DNA of 58,649 nt from CAZRGV01 sp964599655 (GTDB lineage Bacteria; Planctomycetota; Planctomycetia; Isosphaerales; Isosphaeraceae), in NCBI GenBank assembly GCA_964599655.1, contig CAZRGV010000022.1, positions 1-58,649 of the forward strand, given 5' to 3'. The translations under genes and the position numbers were made by a program. The notes under the pieces are model-generated. The model saw nothing but the letters and a program-made list of their open reading frames with translations. It was not told the origin of the DNA and did not search any database. This document shows positions 8,245-17,205 of this stretch, one piece after another. Each line of letters begins with the position of its first letter. Within the stretch, counting starts at the first letter, position 1.

Positions 8245-10062
8245 TCAATCGCCGCTGGATTCCCGAACGTTGTACTCCAGCTTCCATCGGCCATCGCCTC
8301 GAGTGCTTTCGCACCAGAGGTCGAGCGTGCCAACCTCGGTGACGTGGGAGTGGAGCTTCACGGGAACCGTTTCGCCTTCCCGACCGTCCTCGACGCCGAG
8401 CTGTGTCACGAGCGGGTCGAGTTCCTGAAGCTCCTCGGGAGCCCAACGGTCGAGCACCGTCCCGATGGCGTCGTCGCGACGCACCGTGGAGCCCAGGAAG
8501 CGGAATTCGGCGGGCTCGCCGACGACCAGTCCGAACTCGGGGCCTGGAACGTCCGCCTCGGTCCCTTCCTCCATGCCCATCGGGACGACGCAAAGCGCCT
8601 TGATCGGCGGGGGAACGCCCGGAACGGCCGGCGCGGACGACTCGATGCCGATGTAGTAGGCCCTGGGAACCCCGCCTCGAATGCGAATCCCCTTCTTCCC
8701 CTGCCGAACCAGGCCGTAATACGCCGCCCCATGGGCCACGGCCAGGTCCAGGTCGGCCGCCACGAGCGCGGGCACTGCGGCACCCGCCCACGACGAAAGA
8801 ACTTCGATGACCCGTTGCCGCAGCGGCTCGGCCTGGAAGACGCCGCCGTTGAACAGCACGGCCGAAGGTTTCACGATGCCCCCTTCGGTGTGCAACGACC
8901 CGCCTTGCCGGCTGAGGAACCGCGCGAGGTGGCGGGTGATCGCCGGGTCGGCGGCGTACGGGAGGCCGATTTCCGTGAGGCCGAGGCGTCGGCCCCGGAC
9001 GGGCATGTCGGTCGACGCGCACTTTGGGAAGAAGCCGTCGAGAAGGACCTGATTCACCTGTTCACGCGTTAATTCCGTCTTGACCGATCCGCCGATGACC
9101 TTGGAGCCTCGGCCGAGAACAGTGACGGGCGACGAGGACTTGTCCGGGTGGGAGAAGAGGTCTTCCTTGGCGTTGCGGCAGGCGAAGGTCAGGGCCACGC
9201 GCTGCACGGGGTCGAGGCCTTCCATGCCATCGGGCAAGGTGGCCGCCACGGCGTGCGCCAGGGTGAGGTCCATGTTGTCGCCGCCGAGCAGGATGTGTTC
9301 GCCGACGGCCAGGCGGTTGAGCGCGAGATCCCCGTCTTGCTCGGAGACGCCGATGAGCGTGAAGTCGGTGGTTCCGCCGCCGACATCGCAGACAAGGAGG
9401 ATGTCGCCGACCTTCACGTGCTGGCGCCAGGAGTCACCGTTGGTGGCCAACCAGGCGTAAAAGGCGGCCTGTGGCTCCTCGAGCAGGGTCACATTGACGA
9501 GGCCGGCCGACCGAGCGGCCTCGATGGTCAGTTCCCGGGCGGCGGCGTCGAACGAGGCGGGAACGGTCAGCAGAACCTCTTGCTTTCCGAGCCGGTCCTC
9601 GGCCGACTTGCCGGCGACCTTGGCGGCCCAGGCGTCTCGAAGATGGGCCAGATAGGCGCCGGAGGCTTCCACGGGCGAAATCTTTTTCACGTCTTCGGGC
9701 GCGGCCCAGGGCAGAATGGCCGCCTTGCGATCGACTCCGGCATGCGAGAGCCAGCTTTTGGCCGAGCTGACGAGGCGTCCGGGCACCTTGGCGCCGTGTT
9801 CCCGGGCAAACCAGCCCACGACGGCATCCCCTTTCTTCTTCCAGGGGAGGTCGAGCGCCCCGGCGGCGAATTCCTTTTCGGCCGGAAGATACAAGAACGA
9901 TGGGAGGACCGGCCGCTCCCCGACATCGTTCGTGCCCACGATCTGCGGAATCGAGAGGTGATGAATGGGCGGCATGGCCTCGTCCGCCGCCTCGCGACTG
10001 TCGGCGAACGCCAGGGCGCTGTTGGTGGTTCCAAGGTCAATGCCGACGACATAACGCGACAT
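8245..10062 (-). CDS. Hsp70-family protein, short form
   Basis: The 605-residue protein has a complete Hsp70/actin-type ATPase fold: GIDLGTTNSALAF near residue 7, the second phosphate loop as CDVGGGTTDFTLIG near 225, and AHGAAYYGLV late in the domain. Unlike DnaK it carries inserted segments and only a short beta-rich C-terminal part, with no lid or EEVD-type tail. A longer paralogue lies at 36959-39820 and shares many long stretches (for example LVSSAKSWL, VLTVPASFD and LLEEPQAAFY). The start is supported by GGGAG upstream. It follows a DUF2760 gene and precedes murQ by 20 bases. The function is unknown; a client-specific chaperone is inferred. Confidence 0.85.
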   Translation of the reverse strand: MSRYVVGIDLGTTNSALAFADSREAADEAMPPIHHLSIPQIVGTNDVGERPVLPSFLYLPAEKEFAAGALDLPWKKKGDAVVGWFAREHGAKVPGRLVSSAKSWLSHAGVDRKAAILPWAAPEDVKKISPVEASGAYLAHLRDAWAAKVAGKSAEDRLGKQEVLLTVPASFDAAARELTIEAARSAGLVNVTLLEEPQAAFYAWLATNGDSWRQHVKVGDILLVCDVGGGTTDFTLIGVSEQDGDLALNRLAVGEHILLGGDNMDLTLAHAVAATLPDGMEGLDPVQRVALTFACRNAKEDLFSHPDKSSSPVTVLGRGSKVIGGSVKTELTREQVNQVLLDGFFPKCASTDMPVRGRRLGLTEIGLPYAADPAITRHLARFLSRQGGSLHTEGGIVKPSAVLFNGGVFQAEPLRQRVIEVLSSWAGAAVPALVAADLDLAVAHGAAYYGLVRQGKKGIRIRGGVPRAYYIGIESSAPAVPGVPPPIKALCVVPMGMEEGTEADVPGPEFGLVVGEPAEFRFLGSTVRRDDAIGTVLDRWAPEELQELDPLVTQLGVEDGREGETVPVKLHSHVTEVGTLDLWCESTRGDGRWKLEYNVRESSGD

Positions 10063-10211
10063 GGGTGCTCCCGCTTGGAGATCGTCGAGGGGAAGTCTCC
10101 GGCTCCGATCGAGCGGAGCGTGCGCGATCCGTTGATCTCGAGTTCAGATCCGAACCTGACGCCGCAAGTCGGGCGCAACGGCGAGGTCGAAGCCGACGCG
10201 GCTGGGCCGAT

Positions 10212-10688
10212 TCAGGGGATTTCCACCTCGGCGGGGGCCAGGACGGAGGAATCGTCGCGCGTGCCCGGAATCGCCGGCAGGTGAACCGCCTTCACGCGCC
10301 AGCCGTGATGCTTCAGAACCCCCTTGAACGGCGGCGAGCCCGCGACATTGCCCGTGAGCCGGATTTCCGCCGGATCAAAGTTACTGGGAACGGTCACCTC
10401 GGCATCCTCCGCCGCGGAAAGGACCGGCTCGACCGTCAGATAGTCGCGAAGCGCCTTGCGGCAACCTCGATGAATATCACGCACCGCCGCGCCGATCTGT
10501 GCATCGGAATAGGCGTCGATATCTTCCTGGAGGAAGTCGACGAGGCGGCCGTCACGTTGGAGGACCGTCAGCACGCGAAGGTCAGGGCCCTTCGGCGCGG
10601 GGGAAAACAACGACTCCACCCGCGTCGCGAACTGGGCGTCGGTCAGGATTCGCCAGAAGGCCCGGAGGGCTAGCCACAATCGGTTCAA
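10212..10688 (-). CDS. DUF2760 protein, presumed Hsp70 partner
   Basis: The 158-residue protein matches the DUF2760 family, which I know as a frequent neighbour of atypical Hsp70 genes. An N-terminal helix (LWLALRAFWRIL) is followed by a conserved LQRDGRLVDFLQEDI segment, a YSDAQIGAAVRDIH helix, and a beta-rich C-terminus with PAEIRLTGN and PPFKGVLKHHGW. There is no signal peptide or membrane span. The start codon is TTG at 10688 with AGGAG eight bases upstream. It lies about 150 bases upstream of the short Hsp70 on the same strand. A co-chaperone or nucleotide-exchange role is a guess from context only. Confidence 0.8.
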   Translation of the reverse strand: MNRLWLALRAFWRILTDAQFATRVESLFSPAPKGPDLRVLTVLQRDGRLVDFLQEDIDAYSDAQIGAAVRDIHRGCRKALRDYLTVEPVLSAAEDAEVTVPSNFDPAEIRLTGNVAGSPPFKGVLKHHGWRVKAVHLPAIPGTRDDSSVLAPAEVEIP

Positions 10689-10906
10689 ACCCAGGCTCCT
10701 GTCTCAGCGCGAAGACTCGACCATCGAGATCGACCGGCCCAAACACCGGCGACCGCGCATTCCCCAGTTTAACAGCACGCGTTCGCGTTGGGAACGCGAT
10801 GTCCCGTCGCGGAAGGCGCCTTCTGCCCGAGCGCCGCACTCGGTCGGTAACGCGAGCGCGGCGAGATCGGACCCATAGGGTACGGCGCTCCGGCTGGCCC
10901 GACGCC

Positions 10907-11140
10907 TCAGTCTTCCTCGTCCATCCGGTCGGTCCAGGCACTCCGGTCGCCGATCGACCCCAATTCGTCGCGCGACGGACGGTTCCCGGTGGGCACCTTC
11001 ACGTCGACAAAGGGTGCCCGGACGTGCACGCCCGACTGGTTCGGGTAGAATGCCTCGCGGTGATGAGCGCATCCGAGCCCGCAGGCCGCCACCGCGACCA
11101 GCATCAGACCCAGCGAAACCGAAACGCGATAACCCGTCAT
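10907..11140 (-). CDS. small lipoprotein of unknown function
   Basis: The 77-residue product starts at the ATG at 11140, with GAAGGAT upstream. It begins with a positively charged residue and a hydrophobic stretch ending in a Cys that fits a lipoprotein signal (VAACGLGC, followed by AHHREA). The mature part is short and polar, with no known domain, and ends in an acidic DRMDEED tail. A longer in-frame extension upstream would hide the signal peptide and is rejected. The gene sits alone before the DUF2760 run on the same strand. Confidence 0.55.
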   Translation of the reverse strand: MTGYRVSVSLGLMLVAVAACGLGCAHHREAFYPNQSGVHVRAPFVDVKVPTGNRPSRDELGSIGDRSAWTDRMDEED

Positions 11141-11517
11141 GGCGGCAATCCTTCGGCCCGTGTTGGGGGAACTCAATTCCTCAAGATCGGCCTCATCCCC
11201 CGCGTCTCTTGAAGGTTTTCCCGGCGCACTTGATCCATTCTCAGACACCTGACCCATCCCGTCGATCGCTTCAATCGCTTCCGCTGTTTTCCTCGATACC
11301 CCGGTTTTCCCAAATTATCATCGCCCGTGAAGTCAGTTCGCGGGGGCAACCGAGAAATAGGGGCAGGACCGAGGTCGCTGCGCCGTCGCGGTTTGGAGTG
11401 ATGGGAACGTCCGATCGCCCCAAATCCGTCGCGGTAGCGATCCGACTCAACGGATCGGGTTTTGGCGGCCGGATGGGATGACCAGACCCGGAGCGGCTCG
11501 CGGAGGGAGTCAACTCA
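11141..11517. other. non-coding spacer, divergent
   Basis: This 377-base stretch separates the small lipoprotein (-) from the LEPR-XLL protein (+). I see no convincing ORF, RNA gene or clear promoter pair; both upstream regulatory regions must lie here. Confidence 0.5.
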
Positions 11518-13338
11518 ATGACGGGGAGCACGCGAAGGCGGCCGGAACGTTCCAGCGCGGTCCGGCGCACGATTGCTTCAGGCCTTGAATCGCTGGAAAC
11601 CCGACAGCTCTTGAGCAGTGGCCCGATGGCGATGGGGCGCAATTACATCCCCAGCGACCTCGCCCCGAGGACCATCAGCCACTTCTCGGCACCGATCACG
11701 CTGGGTCATCCCATCGGGTCCGGGCCTCTGGCACTCCAGTCGACGAATAACGAGGGCAAAGTCGTCACCGGGCAGGATCGTCAAGGGGATCAATGGCAGA
11801 TCACGGTTCACGGCCCAGGCGCCGTGATCGTGACCGACATTACCCCCAACGACGGATCATTGGACGACGAGATCAACTCGATCCAGATCATCGGGAGCGA
11901 CCCAAGACGAACCTACGTGACGGGACAGGTCACGTCCTCGTCGCGCGTTCAGACCGATGGAACGATCAACTTCAGTTACCTGACCGCCGAGAACGGCGTG
12001 CAGTCGATCATCCTCAACGGGTTCAACCTGGTCTCGCCCGTCACGCCGATTGCGGGCCAGCCTCCGAACACGGGGCCGGCGATCTACCTTCCCGGAGGCG
12101 TGACGACCCTCCAGTTCAACAACATCAATGGGGTGTTTGACCAGGCGGCGAACGCTCAGGCGATCCAGATCGTCATCGGAGATCCGAGCACGCCGTTGCG
12201 ACAGAGGCCGAACATCAAGATCGGCAGCGTCTACAACACGGTCGTCAACAGCGCCTTGCCGTCGATTCCGAACGGTCAGCCGCAGACGCAGCCGACGGTC
12301 AACTTCGAGATCAACGGTCAGCTTCACAAGCTCCAGATGGTCTCGGCGGGTCCGGCGGCGATTCAGAACCCGGGCCAGCAGTTCAACTTCCCGAATGTCA
12401 GTGTCACCGGACGCACCGCCATCCGGGCGCTGGGAATCGACCAGCTCAAGGTGGCCGGATCGGCCCGCAATCTGGTGGCGTCTCGTGCGGGATTGCCGTT
12501 CCAGCCTCAGAACGGTCAGAACGCCGCGCCTCCGCCATCGGCCAACCCGACAGTGCCGTTCCAGAGCCAGCCAAGCGGCCTGAACCATCTGGGATCGGCC
12601 GAGTTCGGGGGTACGGCCGACGGGGTTGGGCTCGACGTCAATGGTCCGATCGGCAGCCTGAAGTTCCGTCGAGGACTCGGTGACCCGACCGGAGTGCTGA
12701 CCAGCTCTCAAAACCTCGGCTACAACGACGCGCAGCGGGGTTATCCGAGCTTCGGACTGCTGGGAGGTCTCATCACCTCCACGAACATCGGCCACATTCA
12801 GGCCGGTCCCAACAACCTGATCCTGCAAACGCCCCAGAACCCGGCGCTAGCGCAACGCCTGGGGTATCCCAACTACGCCGTCCGGCCGGGCAACGCCCTG
12901 ACCTCAGCGGCCATTACGTCAACGGGTTCGATCGGCAGCGTCGACATCGTGGGCAACTCGCTCTCGAGCGAGATCAAGACCGGCTTCGACTACAAGTCGT
13001 ACATCGCCGGACTCCAGGGTGTGCGAGCGGCCAGTCACATCGGTCGGTTCAAGCAGCGTGGCGATCTGGTCGACTCGGTGGTCTCGGCCTCGTACCGGCC
13101 GACGAAAGACGTTTACGGCGACGCCGCGAACTTCCACCCCACCGACCTCACGCAGACGACGACCGACGTGGCCGGTCCGGGCGTGATTCGCGGCAACCTG
13201 CTCGGCGCGGCGTACTTCACCGGTGGTCGCACGGCGTTGAACTACCTTGGAGCGGGCGTCTACGCCCGGACCAAGATCGGTCACCTGCCGCCCCCGAATT
13301 CCCCCGCGAGAGCCCATTCGGTTCTGACGCGGCCCTGA
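11518..13338 (+). CDS. exported protein with LEPR-XLL-like N-terminus
   Basis: The 606-residue protein opens with a basic stretch and the motif GLESLETRQLLSSG (about 22-35), close to the LEPR-XLL motif found at the start of large planctomycete exported proteins. The rest is rich in Gly, Asn, Gln, Ser and Thr, with repeated short beta-strand patterns such as NGPIGSLKFRRG and ITSTGSIGSVDIVGN. That suggests a repetitive beta-sheet surface protein. I recognise no catalytic domain. The gene stands alone, and a strong hairpin follows the stop. The translated start is the ATG at 11518. Confidence 0.7.
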   Translation: MTGSTRRRPERSSAVRRTIASGLESLETRQLLSSGPMAMGRNYIPSDLAPRTISHFSAPITLGHPIGSGPLALQSTNNEGKVVTGQDRQGDQWQITVHGPGAVIVTDITPNDGSLDDEINSIQIIGSDPRRTYVTGQVTSSSRVQTDGTINFSYLTAENGVQSIILNGFNLVSPVTPIAGQPPNTGPAIYLPGGVTTLQFNNINGVFDQAANAQAIQIVIGDPSTPLRQRPNIKIGSVYNTVVNSALPSIPNGQPQTQPTVNFEINGQLHKLQMVSAGPAAIQNPGQQFNFPNVSVTGRTAIRALGIDQLKVAGSARNLVASRAGLPFQPQNGQNAAPPPSANPTVPFQSQPSGLNHLGSAEFGGTADGVGLDVNGPIGSLKFRRGLGDPTGVLTSSQNLGYNDAQRGYPSFGLLGGLITSTNIGHIQAGPNNLILQTPQNPALAQRLGYPNYAVRPGNALTSAAITSTGSIGSVDIVGNSLSSEIKTGFDYKSYIAGLQGVRAASHIGRFKQRGDLVDSVVSASYRPTKDVYGDAANFHPTDLTQTTTDVAGPGVIRGNLLGAAYFTGGRTALNYLGAGVYARTKIGHLPPPNSPARAHSVLTRP

Positions 13339-13380
13339 TCGGCCGGTCGTCCGGATCGTTGGCCAAGGCAACGTGACACG

Positions 13381-13421
13381 GGCCGGGCGAGTTCTCCGAG
13401 GAGAGGAGAACTCGCCCGGCC
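13381..13421. terminator. bidirectional hairpin terminator
   Basis: A perfect 17-bp stem (13381-13397 with 13405-13421) and a seven-base loop lie between the convergent LEPR-XLL gene and fabH. It is extremely GC-rich and lacks a clear T-run, so a bidirectional terminator is inferred from stem strength and position. Confidence 0.7.
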
Positions 13422-13449
13422 GTGGTTCGTGTTCCAGGCCGCGATTCGA

Positions 13450-14469
13450 TCACCAACGCCAGAGCAAGGTGCCCCAGGTCAAACCCGCGCCGAAGCCGGA
13501 GGTCAGGAGCAAGTCCCCTCGACGGATCAGGCCGGCGCGCAGCATTTCGTCGAGCGCGATCGGAATCGACCCGCCCGAGGTGTTGCCGTAGCGGTCGAGG
13601 TTTTTGAACACGTGGTCGCGGTGGAACCCGAGGACGTCACTGGCGGCGTGGATGATCCGGATGTTCGCCTGGTGGGGGATGAACCATCGCACGTCCGGCA
13701 CCGTGCGTTCGGCCTTGGCCAGCACCGCCTGGGTGGAGTCGGTCAGGATGCGCACGGCCCACTTGAAGACGGCGCGACCGTCCATGGTCAGGTATTGCAA
13801 GCCCTGTTCGAGCGCCTCGACCGACGGCGGCATCCGGCTTCCGCAGGCGGGGCGGTTCAACAGGTCACCCCCCGAGCCGTCCGCCCCGAACTGGTAGGCG
13901 ACCATCCCTTGCTCGGGCGAGCCGGGACCGAGCAAGACGGCCCCCGCACCATCGCCAAAGAGCGGGTAACTTTTGGGATCTCTCGGGTTGATGACGCGGC
14001 TGTTGCAGTCGCCGCCGATGACCAGCGCCCGCTGGCTCGTTCCGGCCGCCACGAACTGGCTGGCGACGATCAGCGCGTAGCTAAACCCTGCACAGGCCGC
14101 TTGAAGGTCGAACGCCGCGCAGTTGAGCTTGAGCCGGTCCTGAACCAGGCACGCCGTCGACGGGAACGCCATGTCCGGGGTCATCGTGCCGAGAACCAGC
14201 AGATCGACCTCCGACGCCTCGCAGCCGGCGGCTTTCAGGCAACGCGAGGCCGCCTGGGCGCAGAGGTCGCTGGTCGCCTGGTGCGACGAGGCGAACCGGC
14301 GTTCGTGAATGCCCGTGCGGTTGACGATCCACTCGGGGTCGAATCCGAGCGTATCCCGCAGATCCTCATTCGTGACAACCCGCTCGGGGAGATAACTTCC
14401 CGTGCCCAGGATCTGGACGCCAGTCAGCGAGCGGGTCCGGGGAACGGCGGAATGGTGGCCGTGGCTCAT
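13450..14469 (-). CDS. fabH: 3-oxoacyl-ACP synthase III (FabH)
   Basis: FabH condenses acetyl-CoA with malonyl-ACP to start fatty-acid synthesis in the cytoplasm. The 339 residues from the ATG at 14469 are close to the usual 320-340. The catalytic triad is visible: Cys126 in DLQAACAGFSYAL, His266 in IPHQANIRI and Asn296 in YGNTSGGSIPIA. The conserved start ILGTGSYLPERVVTN and the WIVNRTGI stretch are also present. An in-frame TTG start 63 bases upstream is possible but poorly supported. The gene is not next to other fab genes here and converges on the LEPR-XLL gene. Confidence 0.95.
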   Translation of the reverse strand: MSHGHHSAVPRTRSLTGVQILGTGSYLPERVVTNEDLRDTLGFDPEWIVNRTGIHERRFASSHQATSDLCAQAASRCLKAAGCEASEVDLLVLGTMTPDMAFPSTACLVQDRLKLNCAAFDLQAACAGFSYALIVASQFVAAGTSQRALVIGGDCNSRVINPRDPKSYPLFGDGAGAVLLGPGSPEQGMVAYQFGADGSGGDLLNRPACGSRMPPSVEALEQGLQYLTMDGRAVFKWAVRILTDSTQAVLAKAERTVPDVRWFIPHQANIRIIHAASDVLGFHRDHVFKNLDRYGNTSGGSIPIALDEMLRAGLIRRGDLLLTSGFGAGLTWGTLLWRW

Positions 14470-14794
14470 GGCATCTGCGACGGTCTGGTACCGAGCTTCG
14501 GTCAGGCATGTCCGGGACGATCCGTCCAACAACGCCGGATCGCCAGTTCGGACCGCCGACGAGGACTCGGGGCGGGGCCGAGGGCGTTCAAGGTCTGGCC
14601 GACGCGGGGGTGCGATTCGGAGGGGTTAACAGAATGCGGGCTTACGGGGCCCAGGACCGCCCGTGAGCCGTCTTCCTCGTCTAGGCGTAGACCCGATCTG
14701 CTTAAGATTAGGTTGCGACTATACTCCTTTGGTCGAATCATGACCAGAGCAATCATCGGGTTCCCGATCACGCGACCTCGCTCACGGTGCCGCC
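14470..14794. other. divergent promoter region
   Basis: These 325 bases separate fabH (-) from the 131-residue gene (+). The part at about 14695-14770 is AT-richer than its surroundings and contains TATACT. I cannot pair it with a good -35, so no promoter is called. Confidence 0.4.
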
Positions 14795-15190
14795 ATGTCT
14801 GAACATCTCATCCGGCTCCGCAAGGCATGGACCGCCCAGGCCCTGGAGGGAGGCTCCGACGCGCCCTGGACACTCGATCTGCCCACGGTTTTGAACACGC
14901 ACTCCGGCCCGCTTCGCCTGACCAGGCGCTTCCAGAAGCCTCGGATCGATCCGGAATCCGAAGCGGTTCTGCTCCGACTCGGGCAGATTGCCGGGCTCCG
15001 TTCGGCAACCCTGAATGGTCGAGAGATCGCCATTCTGACCACGAGGATCGAGCACGTGGAGATGCCCGTGACGCACCTGCTCCAGGATCGAAACACGCTG
15101 GAGCTGGTGGTGGAGGTCTCCGCCCTGACCCGCCCGGCCGAGTCGCTGAGGGCCTGGGGCGAGATCGCTCTGGTGATCACGAGCCGTTGA
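14795..15190 (+). CDS. conserved planctomycete protein of unknown function
   Basis: The 131-residue cytoplasmic-looking protein has no signal peptide or membrane span. The second half reads like the sugar-binding beta-sandwich seen in glycoside hydrolase family 2 enzymes: LRSATLNGREIA, then an aromatic-poor strand, then a LLQDRNTLELVVEV strand. In that fold an LNG turn and an RN-L-I/L-V strand are typical. A stand-alone jelly-roll domain is therefore possible, but the match is weak. It lies 90 bases upstream of a membrane-protein gene on the same strand, with a separate promoter between them. Confidence 0.5.
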   Translation: MSEHLIRLRKAWTAQALEGGSDAPWTLDLPTVLNTHSGPLRLTRRFQKPRIDPESEAVLLRLGQIAGLRSATLNGREIAILTTRIEHVEMPVTHLLQDRNTLELVVEVSALTRPAESLRAWGEIALVITSR

Positions 15191-15208
15191 CGCGACCGGG
15201 TCTCTGGA

Positions 15209-15238
15209 TTGGCGGGACGTCCGCGGGCCGTCTATAAT
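15209..15238 (+). promoter_or_regulatory. sigma70-like promoter for the 15281 gene
   Basis: TTGGCG (15209-15214), 18 bases, then a perfect TATAAT (15233-15238). The expected start of transcription leaves a leader of about 36 bases before the ATG at 15281. Confidence 0.55.
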
Positions 15239-15280
15239 CGCGGTTGCGGGGGCGGACGTCCGAAGATCGAGCGGAGAGAT

Positions 15281-16090
15281 ATGGAACCGACAACGCCGAC
15301 CGACTGGGACAGTCCGTTGTTTGAGGATCCCAAGCCGCGGTATCGGCTTTGCCGGTTCGGCTTTGTCCTGGCGGCCGTGGCCCTCGGACTTCAGTGCGCC
15401 GACATCGTCCTGACCCTGTTCGCTCAGTTCGGGGGAAATCTCGACCTCTTGAACGTCGTCCAGGACGCGCGTTGGAGCTGGATCGTCGGTTCCACGATCA
15501 CCTGGTGCGCGTTCGTTGGCTCGCTGCTGCTAGTGGGCCGCTGGAGCGAACCTCGATGGCGGCGGCGATCGGTGCTCCTCGTCTGCTTTAACGCCTTCGA
15601 CGTGCTGTTGTGGGTGTCGCATCACGGCCGCACGTTCGGCGTGATCCTGCCGGTCCTCCAGAACCTTTGGGTCCAGCAGGCCGTCAGCGTCCTCCAGTGG
15701 TTCGAGCTTTTGCTCTTCGCCAGCCTGGCTCGCGACGTTCTGGACCATCTGGGCCAAAAGGGGGGTCAAGAGGTTTACCTCATCACGCGGGCCTTTGCGA
15801 CGATTGGCGTGATGGTCTGGGTGTTCCTGATGATGATCGGGACGCGATGGGAGGCCGGTTGGCCGCTTCGCCTCCGCCCGTTGACGCTGGAAACCCTCCT
15901 GATCCACCTGGGCTCGTCCGCGCTGCTGGCCCTAACCGCCTTCCAGGTCACGCTTCTTTGCGTGCATGCGAGCCGGGGATGTTCGAGCTTCTTGACGGAG
16001 CTCGAGCGAGCCGAAAGCGACCACGAGCTCCTCAAATCGCGGTCGGAACTGGCGGATGACGAAACCTTTTGGAATGGCCAGGACCATTGA
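15281..16090 (+). CDS. integral membrane protein of unknown function
   Basis: The 269-residue protein starts at the ATG at 15281, with GGAGAG just upstream. It has about six hydrophobic segments, for example FVLAAVALGLQCADIVLTLF, then segments near TITWCAFVGSLLLVG and MVWVFLMMIG, and a last one near LLALTAFQVTLLCV. The N-terminus is Pro/Asp-rich and the C-terminus is a charged Glu-rich tail; both are probably cytoplasmic. I do not recognise the family. An upstream in-frame extension overlaps the promoter and is rejected. A terminator hairpin follows directly. Confidence 0.7.
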   Translation: MEPTTPTDWDSPLFEDPKPRYRLCRFGFVLAAVALGLQCADIVLTLFAQFGGNLDLLNVVQDARWSWIVGSTITWCAFVGSLLLVGRWSEPRWRRRSVLLVCFNAFDVLLWVSHHGRTFGVILPVLQNLWVQQAVSVLQWFELLLFASLARDVLDHLGQKGGQEVYLITRAFATIGVMVWVFLMMIGTRWEAGWPLRLRPLTLETLLIHLGSSALLALTAFQVTLLCVHASRGCSSFLTELERAESDHELLKSRSELADDETFWNGQDH

Positions 16091-16099
16091 TCGCGCGGG

Positions 16100-16134
16100 T
16101 CTCTCGCGGTTGATCTGACGAACCGCGAGAGACG
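16100..16134. terminator. bidirectional hairpin terminator
   Basis: A perfect 13-bp stem (16100-16112 with 16122-16134) and a nine-base loop lie between the membrane protein gene and the convergent ispH. Confidence 0.7.
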
Positions 16135-16146
16135 TTGCGTGACCAA

Positions 16147-17094
16147 TCAGGGCCCGTTGCCGGCGATCGGCAACAATTCTCGAAGCGTCTTCGGCAGGGG
16201 GAAGTGGACGCTTTCCTCGCGCACCCATTCTTCCTGGATCGTGGCGTTGTACTGCTTCTGGAGATAGTCGAGGCATTCCTGAACGACGTCTTCCGGCGCG
16301 CTAGCGCCGGCGGTGATGAGGATCGTCTCAACCCCTTCCAGCCACGACGGATCGATCTCGGAGACGCCATCAATGAGATGGGCGTGCGGACCGAGCGAGT
16401 TGGCGATTTCCTGCAAGCGGCGGCTGTTCGAGCTGTTCTGGCTGCCGAGCACGAGAACCAGGTCGGCCTGGGTCGCGAGCTGCCGGACCGCATCTTGACG
16501 GTTCTGCGTCGCGTAGCAGATGTCGTCCTTGGGCGGGTTGGCGATCTGCGGAAACTTCTTTCGAAGCGCCGCGATCACGACGTTCGCATCGTCGACGCTC
16601 AGCGTCGTCTGAGTAAGATAGGCAATTTTTTCCGGATTAATCGCGAGATTTTCGACATCCTCGGCGGTTTCGACGAGGATCATTCGGTCGGGCGCCTCGC
16701 CCATGGTGCCGATGACCTCGTCGTGTCCTTCGTGGCCGATGAGGATGATCGTGTAGCCCTCGCTGGCGTACTTGACGGCCTCGAGGTGGACCTTCGTGAC
16801 GAGCGGACAGGTCGCGTCGATCGCTTTGAGCCGTCGCCGCCGGGCCTGCTCTCGGATCTGGGGCGAGACGCCATGGGCGCTGTAGAGCAAGGGGGAGCCT
16901 TCGGGAACCTCGTCCAGATGTTCGACGAAGACGACGCCTCGCGTTTTGAACCGCTCGACGACGTACTTGTTGTGGACGATCTCGTGATAGACGAACAAGG
17001 GGGCCCCGAAGAGGTCGAGGGCCCGCTCCAGGCTTTCGATGGCCATGTTCACCCCCGCGCAGAAGCCTCGAGGGTTGGCCAGGATAATTTTCAT
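16147..17094 (-). CDS. ispH: 4-hydroxy-3-methylbut-2-enyl diphosphate reductase IspH
   Basis: IspH is the last enzyme of the MEP isoprenoid pathway and reduces HMBPP to isopentenyl and dimethylallyl diphosphate with a [4Fe-4S] cluster. The 315 residues match the family length. The three cluster cysteines are visible as Cys12 (PRGFCAGV), Cys96 (DATCPLVTK) and Cys193 (DDICYATQNRQ). The substrate-binding histidines lie in YHEIVHN, YSAHGVS and GHEGHDEV. The C-terminal GASAPEDVVQ motif is intact. The gene stands alone behind a TACGAT -10 element and converges with the upstream membrane gene. Confidence 0.97.
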   Translation of the reverse strand: MKIILANPRGFCAGVNMAIESLERALDLFGAPLFVYHEIVHNKYVVERFKTRGVVFVEHLDEVPEGSPLLYSAHGVSPQIREQARRRRLKAIDATCPLVTKVHLEAVKYASEGYTIILIGHEGHDEVIGTMGEAPDRMILVETAEDVENLAINPEKIAYLTQTTLSVDDANVVIAALRKKFPQIANPPKDDICYATQNRQDAVRQLATQADLVLVLGSQNSSNSRRLQEIANSLGPHAHLIDGVSEIDPSWLEGVETILITAGASAPEDVVQECLDYLQKQYNATIQEEWVREESVHFPLPKTLRELLPIAGNGP

Positions 17095-17139
17095 CGCGAC
17101 GTCGAACCTCCGGGACCGGTCGTTGGCCTCAAGACTCTT

Positions 17140-17145
17140 ATCGTA
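17140..17145 (-). promoter_or_regulatory. -10 element for ispH
   Basis: On the minus strand the sequence reads TACGAT about 46 bases before the ispH ATG. No good -35 is visible. The same -10 variant occurs before pyrR, before the gene at 29674 and before thiSG. Confidence 0.35.
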
Positions 17146-17205
17146 AGTCAGACCGGCCCCGGAGGAAAGACGTACCCCGCGCGCCCGATCCCTCGGAACG
17201 AGCGA

